From NCBI RefSeq assembly GCF_022810305.1, contig NZ_JALGQH010000002.1, positions 186,001 through 250,000 of the forward strand: 64,000 nucleotides of DNA, in the 5' to 3' direction. Positions 16,889-25,466 of this stretch are shown here, in pieces. A model generated the notes under the pieces. The model was given only the letters and a program-made list of their open reading frames with translations. It was not told the origin of the DNA and did no database searches. The position numbers and the translations under genes were made by a program. Each line of letters starts with the position of its first letter. The first letter of the stretch is position 1. This stretch comes from Rhodococcus sp. ARC_M6. Its GTDB lineage: Bacteria; Actinomycetota; Actinomycetes; Mycobacteriales; Mycobacteriaceae.

Positions 16889-18430
16889 TCAAAACGGTGG
16901 TGGATCATCCCCGTAGTCCACCGGCTTCCGTGGACGAACCACGTACTTACGTCCCGAGGCTGTTGCCTGGATTCGGAGCAGCTTCTGCAGTTTGTGGTTC
17001 CGCTCCCGCGCTATCCGTTTCTCAATCTGCACCCGGATCCGAGCATGCTGCCGTCTGCGTTCACCCCCAACCCGGGCAGCCTTGTTCTCGAGTTTGGTCC
17101 GCCGCCGCGGCCCACCCTCCGGTGGGATCGGTTCAGTTGATCCCGCCAGCAATCCCGCCGCCCGAGTCCGGTAACAATGCCCCGTCGGAGAAACCAAGCT
17201 GACCGTCCGATCCGGGTTCGGGGTATGCACCCAACGTCCGGAATGCTTGAGCCGATGATGATTACGGCAATACGCCGACAGATTCGACGCGGTCGTCTTC
17301 CCACCATTGCCGGGATCGGTGTGATCGAACGGCACCAGATGATCGAGATCGCAATTCCACGCCGGAACATCACAGTGCAACCACTGACAACTCCCCGCCA
17401 ACGCCCGCACCCACGCATCCACTGCCGCACCGGGGCGGTAGACCAACGCCGCCGCGGATTCCTCGGCCGGCACCCGCACTTCCTTGACGATCGCACCCTT
17501 CACGAGCTCCCGTCCATGATCGGCACTGATCACCCCGTACCCGTCGAGATGCGCCGGCTCGGAACCACCATCGGTGCTGTTGTTGAACGTCGACTCCGTC
17601 ATCACCACAACCACCAACGGCCGACGCACCACCGTCAACCCACTCCGGTCCTGCGGACAATCCACCCGCCCGCAGTCACACGGCAACACCGCCGAACCAT
17701 CCATCAACGCACTCAACGCATCCGCCCGCCGCTGCTCATACGTCCGCGAATCATCCCGGCACACCGAGCACGCCAACTCCCGCAACCGACCGTCGAACGC
17801 CCGAGCCTGCTCCGCCGGGATACTGCCCACGATCCGGGCCATCCCGTCCTCCATGGCACTGACCCCGATGAACCGGTCCGCCAACGCACGCCGTCGGCGC
17901 TCCCGCATCCCCTCCGGATCCACCCGCGCCACAATCCGATCGATCGCGCCCGTCAACCGGCGACCCGTCAACCCTGTCCCACCCTCGACTGCCGGAGCCA
18001 AGACTTGTTCCAGGACAAGGCGTTCCACCTCATCGATCAACTCATCCGAGACGTTCGCGGTCGCGGAGTCGATCAACCCCACCCGATACACATCCAGGTC
18101 CCCGCGCGCCATCGCCGCCCGCGTGCGGTGCAAACGGGTCTTCAACGCAAAGCCCAGTCCGATGAGTTTCCCGGCCGCTGAGCGGCCCATCGTGAGTACC
18201 GCTCCGATTTCCGATTCCGCCAACTCGTGCGCCGTCGACGACCACGTTCCGGTGGCGGTGTGCTCGGCGCTACGGCGGGTGAAGAACTCGGCAATCGCAG
18301 CAAGTTTTCGCTCCACCAACCGAGCTTCACACGAATGCAGTTCAGAGATGAGATCGATGAGGGCGCAATGGGATTCGGCACCGGTCAGCTGCGCTGACGG
18401 ACCGCAATTTCCCACCCCCGACTCCAACAT
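16889..18430 (-). CDS. DUF222 / HNH endonuclease domain protein (13E12 repeat family)
   Basis: A 513-residue member of the REP13E12-associated family common in actinobacteria. The N-terminal DUF222 domain (EARLVERKLAAIAEFF, AHELAESEIGAVLTMGRSAAGKLIGLG) leads to a C-terminal HNH nuclease motif (CDLDHLVPFDHTDPGNGGKTTASNLSAYCRNHHRLKH) with paired Cys/His zinc ligands. I prefer the ATG at 18428-18430. An in-frame GTG about 50 bases upstream is possible. These genes are multicopy and often associated with mobile DNA. The biological role is unproven. Confidence 0.88.
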   Translation of the reverse strand: MLESGVGNCGPSAQLTGAESHCALIDLISELHSCEARLVERKLAAIAEFFTRRSAEHTATGTWSSTAHELAESEIGAVLTMGRSAAGKLIGLGFALKTRLHRTRAAMARGDLDVYRVGLIDSATANVSDELIDEVERLVLEQVLAPAVEGGTGLTGRRLTGAIDRIVARVDPEGMRERRRRALADRFIGVSAMEDGMARIVGSIPAEQARAFDGRLRELACSVCRDDSRTYEQRRADALSALMDGSAVLPCDCGRVDCPQDRSGLTVVRRPLVVVVMTESTFNNSTDGGSEPAHLDGYGVISADHGRELVKGAIVKEVRVPAEESAAALVYRPGAAVDAWVRALAGSCQWLHCDVPAWNCDLDHLVPFDHTDPGNGGKTTASNLSAYCRNHHRLKHSGRWVHTPNPDRTVSLVSPTGHCYRTRAAGLLAGSTEPIPPEGGPRRRTKLENKAARVGGERRRQHARIRVQIEKRIARERNHKLQKLLRIQATASGRKYVVRPRKPVDYGDDPPPF

Positions 18431-18555
18431 CCCTCCACCGTATTCGAAACTATGTTCGAAGACAACGGTCACGGGCAAATCAGTCGGAAAAGTCCGAGTA
18501 TTGGTGGAACATCCAGGGCTGCTATATTTTTCGGTCAAATTCCCAGGACTGGAAG

Positions 18556-19428
18556 CTACACATCAGATCCGTTTGACTCGGTGGCATCAGCCGCCAAATC
18601 AGCCGCTTCTGCCCGCATCCGCCGGAAGAGTCGAACCGTCAGCACCACGAGGGCTACCAGCACTACCGCCAGCAGAACACCGAGATCGGAAAATTTCTCT
18701 GCCACATTGCCGGCGGTGACCTGCAGCGAGAACTGGTCGTCGACACCCATCAGTGCACCGAGATTCGCGGTTCCGTCTGTGAGCAGAAACAGCATTCCGA
18801 TAACAATGAACAGCAAGCCCGAGATCAGCGACGTTGTATGAGTGGTGATCGGACCGAGCTTTATCGCTCGCCCTCGAAGCCAGCTTCGCCGACCGAGATC
18901 GAATCGGTCCCAGACAAGGGCAAGCAGGAACAACGGCATCGCCATTCCCAAGGCATACAGCGCCATCAGAACCGCGCCATACCCCGCCGATCCACCGGAG
19001 ACTGCGACAGTAAGAACACTGCCAAGCAACGGGCCTGAGCAGAATCCCGCAAACCCGTACACCGCGCCGAGTGCAAAGACCGACACTGAACCCGAGACCG
19101 TGATCGATTGCGACGCTCGTTGGGCCGGCGCGAAGGCAAAGCCTTTTCCCAAAACTGCCAGAACACCGAGGACGATCAAAACGCCGCCGCTGATCAGGGT
19201 TATGAGCGTGCGGTGCTCGACAAGGACGGACCCCATCATGCCGAGTCCCGCACCGAGCGGCATGAGGACGGTGGCCAGACCGACGTAGAAGAGAGCGGTC
19301 CTCATCGCGAGGCGTCCGATTCCGTCGAACGCGTAGGCAAAGAATGACGGCAGCAACAGCGCCGAGCAGGGACTGACCAGCGAAAGCAAGCCGCCGAAGA
19401 AGGCTCCGACCAATCCGATATTCGTCAT
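18556..19428 (-). CDS. ccdA: CcdA/DsbD-type transmembrane thiol-disulfide transporter
   Basis: A 290-residue membrane protein of the CcdA family, which passes electrons from cytoplasmic thioredoxin to extracytoplasmic thiol proteins. The N-terminus (GAFFGGLLSLVSPCSALLLPSFFAYAF) carries the first membrane Cys after the usual S-P motif. A second conserved Cys lies in VYGFAGFCSGPLLGSVL. Six to seven hydrophobic segments are present. It is preceded by a DsbA-like thiol oxidoreductase gene 6 bases away, so both belong to one redox unit. Confidence 0.88.
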   Translation of the reverse strand: MTNIGLVGAFFGGLLSLVSPCSALLLPSFFAYAFDGIGRLAMRTALFYVGLATVLMPLGAGLGMMGSVLVEHRTLITLISGGVLIVLGVLAVLGKGFAFAPAQRASQSITVSGSVSVFALGAVYGFAGFCSGPLLGSVLTVAVSGGSAGYGAVLMALYALGMAMPLFLLALVWDRFDLGRRSWLRGRAIKLGPITTHTTSLISGLLFIVIGMLFLLTDGTANLGALMGVDDQFSLQVTAGNVAEKFSDLGVLLAVVLVALVVLTVRLFRRMRAEAADLAADATESNGSDV

Positions 19429-19434
19429 TCGCCG

Positions 19435-20145
19435 CTAGAGTCCCGCAGCCCGATCAATTACCTGTTCGAAGGTCGTCAGAGGCTGCGCTCCGAGGACGGG
19501 AGTGCCGTTGACGATAAACGACGGAGTGCTCGAAATGCCGATCGTCCTGGCTTCGTACATGTCTTGCGAAATTGATTCGTCAAATTTCGAACTTGCTGCA
19601 TCAGCTTCGAATTGCTGGAGATCGGGCACACCGGCCTTGGCGGCAATGTCATTGAGTGTTGCCGCAGTGAGGTCGGGGTGCCCTCGGTCGGGAGCCTGCG
19701 AATACAGGGCCGAGTTGTACTCCCAGAACTTGCCCTGCGCGGCTGCGGCCCGACCGGCCCGCGCTGCGGCAGTTGATTGTTCACCGAAGATCGGCAGGTC
19801 GCGCCATTCCATTCGCAATACGCCATCGTTGACGTACTTCTCGATCAGCGCAGGTTCGGTGTCACGACTGAACTTGGCGCAGAATGGGCATCGATAGTCG
19901 GAATACTCCACCAGCACCACCGGGGCATCCACGGAGCCGATTGCCAGAGGGTCACCGCTGATACGTCGTGAGTGATCCCCGGCGGGACCCACCATGGCCA
20001 CAGCCGGCGGTGTTAATGCGCCTGATTTTTCTTCACCGTTGTTGCCGATCACGAGGACCGTGCCGAGCACGACAGCCACCACCGCCAGGATTCCGATCAA
20101 CCAGAATTCTCGACGGATTCCAGGCTTCTTGCGTGTTGCTCCCAC
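19435..20145 (-). CDS. DsbA-like membrane-anchored thiol:disulfide oxidoreductase
   Basis: A 236-residue protein with an N-terminal signal anchor (FWLIGILAVVAVVLGTVLVIG) and a thioredoxin fold with inserted helical domain. The active site is YSDYRCPFCAKF (CPFC), and the cis-Pro loop is ISSTPSFIVNG. It belongs to the actinobacterial DsbA/MDSA-like group that acts outside the membrane. It is followed by ccdA, and its promoter region contains the two BlaI-like operators, so expression is probably controlled by the repressor encoded at 21701-22075. Confidence 0.9.
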   Translation of the reverse strand: MGATRKKPGIRREFWLIGILAVVAVVLGTVLVIGNNGEEKSGALTPPAVAMVGPAGDHSRRISGDPLAIGSVDAPVVLVEYSDYRCPFCAKFSRDTEPALIEKYVNDGVLRMEWRDLPIFGEQSTAAARAGRAAAAQGKFWEYNSALYSQAPDRGHPDLTAATLNDIAAKAGVPDLQQFEADAASSKFDESISQDMYEARTIGISSTPSFIVNGTPVLGAQPLTTFEQVIDRAAGL

Positions 20146-20184
20146 TGATGACCTCTCGACCCGACTGGCTTGTACGCACGCTTA

Positions 20185-20229
20185 ACTACTATCAAGGATA
20201 GTAGTACAACTACTAAGCTACTTAGTAGT
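20185..20229. promoter_or_regulatory. Twin perfect dyad operators, BlaI/MecI-like
   Basis: Two perfect inverted repeats lie in tandem in the divergent intergenic region. The first is ACTACTATC-AAG-GATAGTAGT (20185-20205). The second is ACTACTAAG-CTA-CTTAGTAGT (20209-20229). Each has 9-bp arms and a 3-bp spacer, and their centres are 24 bp apart. The ACTACT/AGTAGT arms resemble TACT/AGTA-rich operators of the BlaI/MecI family, and a BlaI gene lies 1.5 kb away. They would control both the DsbA-like gene (minus) and the CPVC membrane protein gene (plus). Confidence 0.75.
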
Positions 20230-20263
20230 TGGCGACTACGCCATCGCAACCGGAGAGGACTCC

Positions 20264-20752
20264 ATGCCCGCCGCAGATTCCCCGCAGAACACCGTTACCG
20301 AACGAAAATTCCGTACCCGACCTCATTGGCTGCGCGCCGCTGTAGCGGGAGCAGTGACGGCACTGATCGTCGGAGTTCCCACTGATATCGTCGATACCGC
20401 CCTGTTTAGCCGGGAGGTCCCTGTTCGCTGGTGGGAGTACCCGGTCTTCGGTGCGACGGTGCTGCTTACCGCTGCCTGGTTCGGAATCCAAGCGCCACCA
20501 CGCAGTGAAGAACGCCCAACCAAGACGTACGCCGGGGTTGCGCTCGCCGTGTTCGCAGTCGGCTGCCCGGTCTGCAACAAACTCGTCGTCGCGGCGCTCG
20601 GAGTCTCGGGGGCACTCGGGATCTGGGCGCCGATTCAGCCGATACTCGCAGTGGTTTCGCTTGCCCTACTCACCATGGCCGTAACCTATCGGTGGCGCCG
20701 ACGCGATTGCTCTGACGACACGTGCACAACCGACCTGGCCGCCGTCAGGTAA
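20264..20752 (+). CDS. Membrane protein with intramembrane CPVC motif
   Basis: A 162-residue protein with about four hydrophobic segments. The third contains VGCPVCNKLVVAALGVSGALG, with a CxxC pair like that of thiol-redox membrane proteins. The C-terminal tail is short and has two further Cys (DCSDDTC). It is divergent from the DsbA-like gene with the twin operators between them, which suggests a shared thiol-redox role. The ATG has GGAGAGG about 5 bases upstream. Its stop overlaps the convergent M56 peptidase gene by 8 bases. Confidence 0.75.
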   Translation: MPAADSPQNTVTERKFRTRPHWLRAAVAGAVTALIVGVPTDIVDTALFSREVPVRWWEYPVFGATVLLTAAWFGIQAPPRSEERPTKTYAGVALAVFAVGCPVCNKLVVAALGVSGALGIWAPIQPILAVVSLALLTMAVTYRWRRRDCSDDTCTTDLAAVR

Positions 20753-21704
20753 GACAGAAAATAGCGACCGAGCCGAAACCCGCTGCGATGACAAGGAACA
20801 ACGGCACTACCGACAACAGTGCGCCCACCGAATAGTCGACGGCAGACGAAATCTGTCCTCGCTCCGGCATCGCGTCGAGCCAATGAATCCGATCCGACAC
20901 TGCCGTCGGCGACCGGAGTGTTTTGCCCAGCGGATCATTCCCACGATCGACGCGCCGACCGGAGGACCGCACCAGCGCAGATCGAACTGCCTCGGTCCCG
21001 AATTCACGGGCGGCACAGCGATCTGCCGCCAGTTCTGTAAGAACACGAAGCCATGCCGGCGCTTGTCGACACAACGGAACAAACGGTAGTGCTGCACTGA
21101 GAATCTCGGCAAACAACACCAACTGATGGTGTCTGCCACGCAGATGCGCGCGCTCGTGCCCAAGCACTGCCCGCTGTTGTTGCGGCGTAAGGGCAGACAA
21201 CCCGTCGGTCGCGACGATAACGCCCCGCCCGGTTGCGATACTGTATGCCGCCGGACGGTCACTCTTCAGCCACAGCGTCTCCGATACACCATCGCGAGAC
21301 GCCTTATGGCACAACAATTTCAGCATCGCCAGGTGCTGAGCAGTGTGCTGTCGGTGGCGTGCGATCAACGTGAACCCAACGAATCCGATCCGAAGTACAA
21401 GCGCGATCGCCGCTGAGACGAGGGTCAGTTGAGCGAAGGGCACCCACGCTAGTTGATCATCGTTCTGCAGCGACTCGGCACAGGTCAGGACAAGCGATCG
21501 CAGGCGCGGCATGTACTGTCCCGGCCGGGTTACCAACGCGACCGGGGTCGCTAGCAGCGTAAGCACAAAAAGAATCAGTGAAATCGTCCAAGCTGATAGT
21601 GCGAGGCTCGGGTTACGGGTCGGCGACAGCAACGGCCGGAGATAGCGCGGTGCCGTGACGCCGATGATGAGAGCAGCCGCGCACAGGCTTGCAGCGAGAA
21701 TCAC
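20745..21704 (-). CDS. M56 family (BlaR1-like) membrane metallopeptidase
   Basis: A 319-residue membrane peptidase with the zinc motif HERAH in QRAVLGHERAHLRGRHH and the downstream acidic helix LTELAADRCAAREFG. It has hydrophobic segments at both ends. It lacks the penicillin-binding sensor domain of classical BlaR1, as do most actinobacterial M56 proteins. Such proteases cleave the partner BlaI repressor to derepress its regulon. Its GTG or ATG start overlaps the end of the BlaI gene (21701-21704), so the two are coupled. Confidence 0.9.
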   Translation of the reverse strand: MILAASLCAAALIIGVTAPRYLRPLLSPTRNPSLALSAWTISLILFVLTLLATPVALVTRPGQYMPRLRSLVLTCAESLQNDDQLAWVPFAQLTLVSAAIALVLRIGFVGFTLIARHRQHTAQHLAMLKLLCHKASRDGVSETLWLKSDRPAAYSIATGRGVIVATDGLSALTPQQQRAVLGHERAHLRGRHHQLVLFAEILSAALPFVPLCRQAPAWLRVLTELAADRCAAREFGTEAVRSALVRSSGRRVDRGNDPLGKTLRSPTAVSDRIHWLDAMPERGQISSAVDYSVGALLSVVPLFLVIAAGFGSVAIFCLT

Positions 21705-22075
21705 TTGTGCTTCGACGTTCTGCGCGCCGCGCGGCGAAGAATCTTGGATTCTTCATCGTTCGCCGAACTGGCGAAATGCAGCATGACCTGTTCCGCATTA
21801 CCACTGGAGCGCAGCACTTCGCGGAGCAATTCTACGGCCTGCTCCTCCCGTGACCTACTGGCGCGGTAGCGGTATGCACGTCCGTTCCGCTCCCGGGTAA
21901 CCATTTGTTTGGAGTGCAAATTATCCAGAACCGTCATCACGGTGGTGTATGCGAGTGGACGAGGCGGCGTGAGTCGGTCCATCACGTCTCGGACTCGGAG
22001 TGCCACGTCCGCGCCCCACATCACCTCCATGACTGATGCCTCGAGTTCACCCAATCCGATCACAGCTGGCACCAT
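21701..22075 (-). CDS. BlaI/MecI/CopY family transcriptional repressor
   Basis: A 124-residue winged-helix repressor (LGELEASVMEVMWGADVALRVRDVMDRL..LAYTTVMTVLDNLHSKQMVTRERNGRAYRYRA) followed by the dimerisation helices. It is co-translated with the M56 peptidase, the standard sensor-repressor pair. I see no copy of the ACTACT dyad immediately upstream of this gene. Its most likely visible targets are the twin operators at 20185-20229. Confidence 0.93.
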   Translation of the reverse strand: MVPAVIGLGELEASVMEVMWGADVALRVRDVMDRLTPPRPLAYTTVMTVLDNLHSKQMVTRERNGRAYRYRASRSREEQAVELLREVLRSSGNAEQVMLHFASSANDEESKILRRAARRTSKHK

Positions 22076-22154
22076 TTCCGTCTCGAGTTCCCTATCGGAG
22101 CAATGCTAGCGGGAATTGATCGGCCGCCAGTTGCCCAACCCGATCGGCCACCCC

Positions 22155-22934
22155 TTAGCCGGTGACTTCGCGACAGGACGTACCACTCGGCAGATCCGAG
22201 ATAACGCTTCGACGGATGCAGACGAGCATCTCGTGAGCATCCCTCTCGAAGTCGTAATCCACAGCGACGATCTCGGTTTCGACACCGTCGGCATGCAGCG
22301 CCCTCCGGAGCGCATCAAGATGCTCGTACCGCTGGTGCGTTACATGGGAGACCAAGGGAAAGATCCGTAACTCTTTCCGCGCCACGCGGAGCAGCTCACG
22401 AAGGAACTGCAGGTGAGTCGCTTGATCGAACCGATCGCCGTAGGTGAACAGGAGGTGCGACGACAGGACCAGATCGAAAGAACAGTCGCCGAAAGGCAGA
22501 TCAGGAAGTGCTGCAACGACATACGAGTCAGGATTCTCCGCCACATCCCTGACGAAGTCATCAGACGCCTCCAGGCGATGACTCAAATGATGATCGGCAT
22601 CGGTAAAGAATTGGCCGGCGAATTGTTCGGGATGCGCTCGGACGTACTCGTTCCCGCGAACGGCCTCGGCTCGCGCATTCGCCACGGTTCCGGCCATATC
22701 GTCATATGCCACATCGCAGGCCGTCACGGCAGTTCCACGCTCTCTGGCAACGGCACTGAACGACGCGGCACCTGCCGGGCAATCCAGAATTTTTCCAGCA
22801 AGATCGGCATCGGAGATGGCGAACATCGCGACATACTCGACGAAGGATCTGGAGGTGACAAGCATGTCGCCGATTCCGGAATTGATCATAGGTTTCTCTC
22901 GAGCGCTCACAGCAGCGAGACTAGCCTCACTCAT
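22155..22934 (-). CDS. Class I SAM-dependent methyltransferase-like protein
   Basis: A 259-residue protein with a Rossmann-type SAM pocket (AGKILDCPAGAASFSAVARERGTAVTACDVAYDD) and the later motif FGDCSFDLVLSSHLLFTYGDRFD. The first glycine motif is CPAGAAS rather than the common GxGxG. The C-terminus (RVARKELRIFPLVSHVTHQRYEHLD) fits a methyltransferase of unknown substrate. It is divergent from the SRPBCC gene with only 14 bases between starts. Confidence 0.8.
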   Translation of the reverse strand: MSEASLAAVSAREKPMINSGIGDMLVTSRSFVEYVAMFAISDADLAGKILDCPAGAASFSAVARERGTAVTACDVAYDDMAGTVANARAEAVRGNEYVRAHPEQFAGQFFTDADHHLSHRLEASDDFVRDVAENPDSYVVAALPDLPFGDCSFDLVLSSHLLFTYGDRFDQATHLQFLRELLRVARKELRIFPLVSHVTHQRYEHLDALRRALHADGVETEIVAVDYDFERDAHEMLVCIRRSVISDLPSGTSCREVTG

Positions 22935-22948
22935 GGCAGCATGAGTTC

Positions 22949-23428
22949 ATGCCAGTCATCGAGTCGAGTGTCGAGATCCCGGTAAGCACCCACATCGCCT
23001 TCGCTGTCTCTCAAACCACAGGCACGACTCGATTGCTGTGGGATCCGTTCATCGCATCGCAGAAGTTTCTGGACGGAGCCGACGAACCCGCGCGTAGTGT
23101 TCGGACGCTCACCCATCACCATTGGCATCTGAAAATGATCAGCCAATACGTCTCTTACAATCCTCCGACCAATGTCGGGATGAAGATGATCGAAGGACCC
23201 TGGTTTCTCGAGAATCTAGCTGCCGGATGGCGCTTCGTACCAGTGGACGGCGATAGCAACAGAACTGTCGCGACGTGGCGTTACAGCTTTACCTGCCGAC
23301 CGGCGTGGCTTGCTCCGATCGCCGAACGGATTGGACTGCACGTTCTCGGCCGCGATATCGAAAGGCGTATCAGCGGATTCGCGAAAGGATGCTCGAATCC
23401 CGAAGTGCTGGCTGCACTCGAAAGCTAA
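22949..23428 (+). CDS. SRPBCC family (polyketide cyclase/dehydrase-like) protein
   Basis: A 159-residue helix-grip protein that probably binds a hydrophobic ligand. VIESSVEIPVSTHIAFAVSQTTGTTRLLWDPFI is the usual opening, and WRFVPVDGDSNRTVATWRYSFTCRPAW is the strand region around the cavity. No cofactor motif is present. It is divergent from the methyltransferase and ends 21 bases before the convergent azlD. Confidence 0.8.
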   Translation: MPVIESSVEIPVSTHIAFAVSQTTGTTRLLWDPFIASQKFLDGADEPARSVRTLTHHHWHLKMISQYVSYNPPTNVGMKMIEGPWFLENLAAGWRFVPVDGDSNRTVATWRYSFTCRPAWLAPIAERIGLHVLGRDIERRISGFAKGCSNPEVLAALES

Positions 23429-23448
23429 CGTAGCGAACACCCTCGACT

Positions 23449-23757
23449 TCAGTCCATTCCCGCCAGACGTAGCAAGGCTGTCGATGCTGCCGCACCCACG
23501 ACAACCACCACGAAAGGTGCACGCCGCCAGATCAACACACCCGCCACCGCGACGCCGAGCACCCGTGCCCACCCGGCAAACCCGTCGCCGGAGTACACCG
23601 TCTGAGTTGCGGCCAACGAGACCAGCAAGGCTGTGGCGCCCAATCCGAGCATTCGCACGGACCGGGGACTGAGATGTATCCGCTCACGCAACAACGGACC
23701 GGTGACACGAAACCCGAACGTGCCCAACGCAATCAGGCCGATAGTCCACCAACTCAT
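23449..23757 (-). CDS. azlD: AzlD-type branched-chain amino acid exporter small subunit
   Basis: A 102-residue membrane protein from the ATG at 23755-23757 (MSWWTIGLIALGTFGFRVTGPLL), with the AzlD pattern of three to four helices (LSPRSVRMLGLGATALLVSLAATQ; VLGVAVAGVLIWRRAPFVVVVVGAA). AzlCD pairs export branched-chain amino acids or analogues. It overlaps the azlC stop by 4 bases. Confidence 0.9.
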   Translation of the reverse strand: MSWWTIGLIALGTFGFRVTGPLLRERIHLSPRSVRMLGLGATALLVSLAATQTVYSGDGFAGWARVLGVAVAGVLIWRRAPFVVVVVGAAASTALLRLAGMD

Positions 23758-24416
23758 CGGTTTCGTCCCGCTGCGATCAGGCCCAGCAATCCGGCGACGA
23801 CGCCGAGTCCGGCTGGCAGTACAGGCGTGAGCACCACCGCAATTACCGCCCCCAGCAAAGCAACTCGGCGATCCACCCGAGTGCGCCACGCCCCTGCAGT
23901 GAGCGCGAGGAGCGCTGCGGGAAATGCCGCATCGATACCGAGCGCGTTGGGATCACCCAGAAAATTCCCACCCACTGCACCGATCGCGGTGCCGACATTC
24001 CAGGCCAGGAACAGCGTGATCCCAGCCGCGAAGAACGTTTTCCGTGCGCGGGCAACATCACCATGAGAAGCAAGTTCTGCTGTAGTGAAGGCGGTGGCCT
24101 CATCGGTCATCAGGTGAGCGCCGAAAATACGCGAAGGCCAACTGCCTCGCAGAACGTCGGCGAGCACCAGCCCGTACGGCAAGTGGCGGGCGTTGAGAAG
24201 TAGTCCACCGAAGACAACGGCGGCGGGGGCTGCACCTGCAACCACCGCCGCCACTACCAGAAACTGAGCTCCGCCCGCGTAGACGACCGCGGAGAGAACG
24301 AGAACCTGCGGCAGCGACACGCCCGCTGCTACCGCAACCGCTCCGAACGACGCACCGACCAATGCCATCGCCAACCCCAACGGGAGTAGAGCAGCTAGGG
24401 ATTGACGATCAGGCAC
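23754..24416 (-). CDS. azlC: AzlC-type branched-chain amino acid exporter large subunit
   Basis: A 220-residue membrane protein with the AzlC signature (LLPLGLAMALVGASFGAVAVAAGVSLPQVLVLSAVVYAGGAQFLVVA, LLNARHLPYGLVLADVL, FGAHLMTDEATAF). With azlD it forms the two-subunit LIV-E exporter. It is the last accessory gene before pdxS. Confidence 0.93.
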   Translation of the reverse strand: MPDRQSLAALLPLGLAMALVGASFGAVAVAAGVSLPQVLVLSAVVYAGGAQFLVVAAVVAGAAPAAVVFGGLLLNARHLPYGLVLADVLRGSWPSRIFGAHLMTDEATAFTTAELASHGDVARARKTFFAAGITLFLAWNVGTAIGAVGGNFLGDPNALGIDAAFPAALLALTAGAWRTRVDRRVALLGAVIAVVLTPVLPAGLGVVAGLLGLIAAGRNR

Positions 24417-24442
24417 CGAGACAGATTACCGCCTCGGGAAAA

Positions 24443-25351
24443 TCACCAACCGCGCTCAGCGAGACGGTGACCAACCGGCAGTTCCTCGACGTTGATGCCG
24501 ACCATAGCTTCGCCCAGTCCACGGGAAACCTTGGCGAGCACGTCCGGGTCGTCGAAGAACGTGGTGGCCTTGACGATTGCCTCGGCACGCTGCTGCGGGT
24601 TACCCGACTTGAAGATTCCCGAACCGACGAACACGCCTTCGGCGCCGAGCTGCATCATCATCGCAGCGTCGGCGGGGGTGGCGATGCCACCGGCGGTGAA
24701 CATGGTGACGGGGAGCTTTCCGGCCTTGGCAACCTCGACGACCAACTCGTACGGAGCCTGCAGTTCCTTTGCCGCAACGTACAGTTCGTCTTCGCTCATC
24801 GAGGTGAGACGACGGATCTCGCCGCGGATGGTCCGCATGTGAGTGGTGGCGTTGGAGACATCGCCGGTGCCGGCCTCACCCTTGGAGCGGATCATGGCCG
24901 CGCCTTCGTTGATGCGACGCAGTGCTTCACCCAAGTTGGTGGCGCCACAAACGAAGGGAGCGGTGAACTTCCACTTGTCGATGTGGTTGGCATAGTCGGC
25001 CGGGGTGAGAACCTCGGACTCGTCAATGTAGTCGACGCCGAGGCTCTGCAGGATCTGCGCTTCGACGAAGTGACCGATACGTGCCTTGGCCATGACCGGG
25101 ATACTGACAGTGGCAATGATGCTGTCGATCATGTCGGGGTCACTCATGCGCGAGACGCCGCCCTGAGCACGGATGTCTGCGGGGACCCGCTCGAGTGCCA
25201 TGACGGCAACGGCGCCGGCGTCTTCGGCGATCTTGGCCTGCTCAGCGGTGACCACGTCCATGATCACACCGCCCTTGAGCATTTCAGCCATGCCGCGCTT
25301 GACGCGCGCAGTGCCGACGGCAGTTACGGGGGCAGAACTGGGGGTGCTCAC
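24443..25351 (-). CDS. pdxS: Pyridoxal 5'-phosphate synthase lyase subunit PdxS
   Basis: PdxS joins ribose 5-phosphate, glyceraldehyde 3-phosphate and PdxT-delivered ammonia into pyridoxal 5'-phosphate. The 302 residues are full length. Landmarks are [35 protein letters not shown] with the first catalytic Asp, [18 protein letters not shown] with a catalytic Lys, and [17 protein letters not shown]. In relatives pdxS directly precedes tesB-pdxT. Here about 19.5 kb separates them. Confidence 0.97.
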   Translation of the reverse strand: MSTPSSAPVTAVGTARVKRGMAEMLKGGVIMDVVTAEQAKIAEDAGAVAVMALERVPADIRAQGGVSRMSDPDMIDSIIATVSIPVMAKARIGHFVEAQILQSLGVDYIDESEVLTPADYANHIDKWKFTAPFVCGATNLGEALRRINEGAAMIRSKGEAGTGDVSNATTHMRTIRGEIRRLTSMSEDELYVAAKELQAPYELVVEVAKAGKLPVTMFTAGGIATPADAAMMMQLGAEGVFVGSGIFKSGNPQQRAEAIVKATTFFDDPDVLAKVSRGLGEAMVGINVEELPVGHRLAERGW

Positions 25352-25466
25352 AGCAAACTCCTGCAGTAGTGGCGTGATGATCGAACGCCAAAACTCTAGA
25401 ACGAACCGGACCTTAAATCCGTAGCCAATTTCGCTTTGCTGGCCTTAAATCGCCAGAGCGGTGAGA

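Noticed and set aside
17177-18181. Plus-strand Arg/His/Pro-rich frame opposite the DUF222-HNH gene
   Set aside because: The composition is that of an antisense shadow in high-GC DNA. The minus-strand protein has real domain motifs.
21701-22155. Autoregulatory BlaI operator upstream of blaI
   Set aside because: No ACTACT/AGTAGT dyad comparable with 20185-20229 was found near the blaI start.
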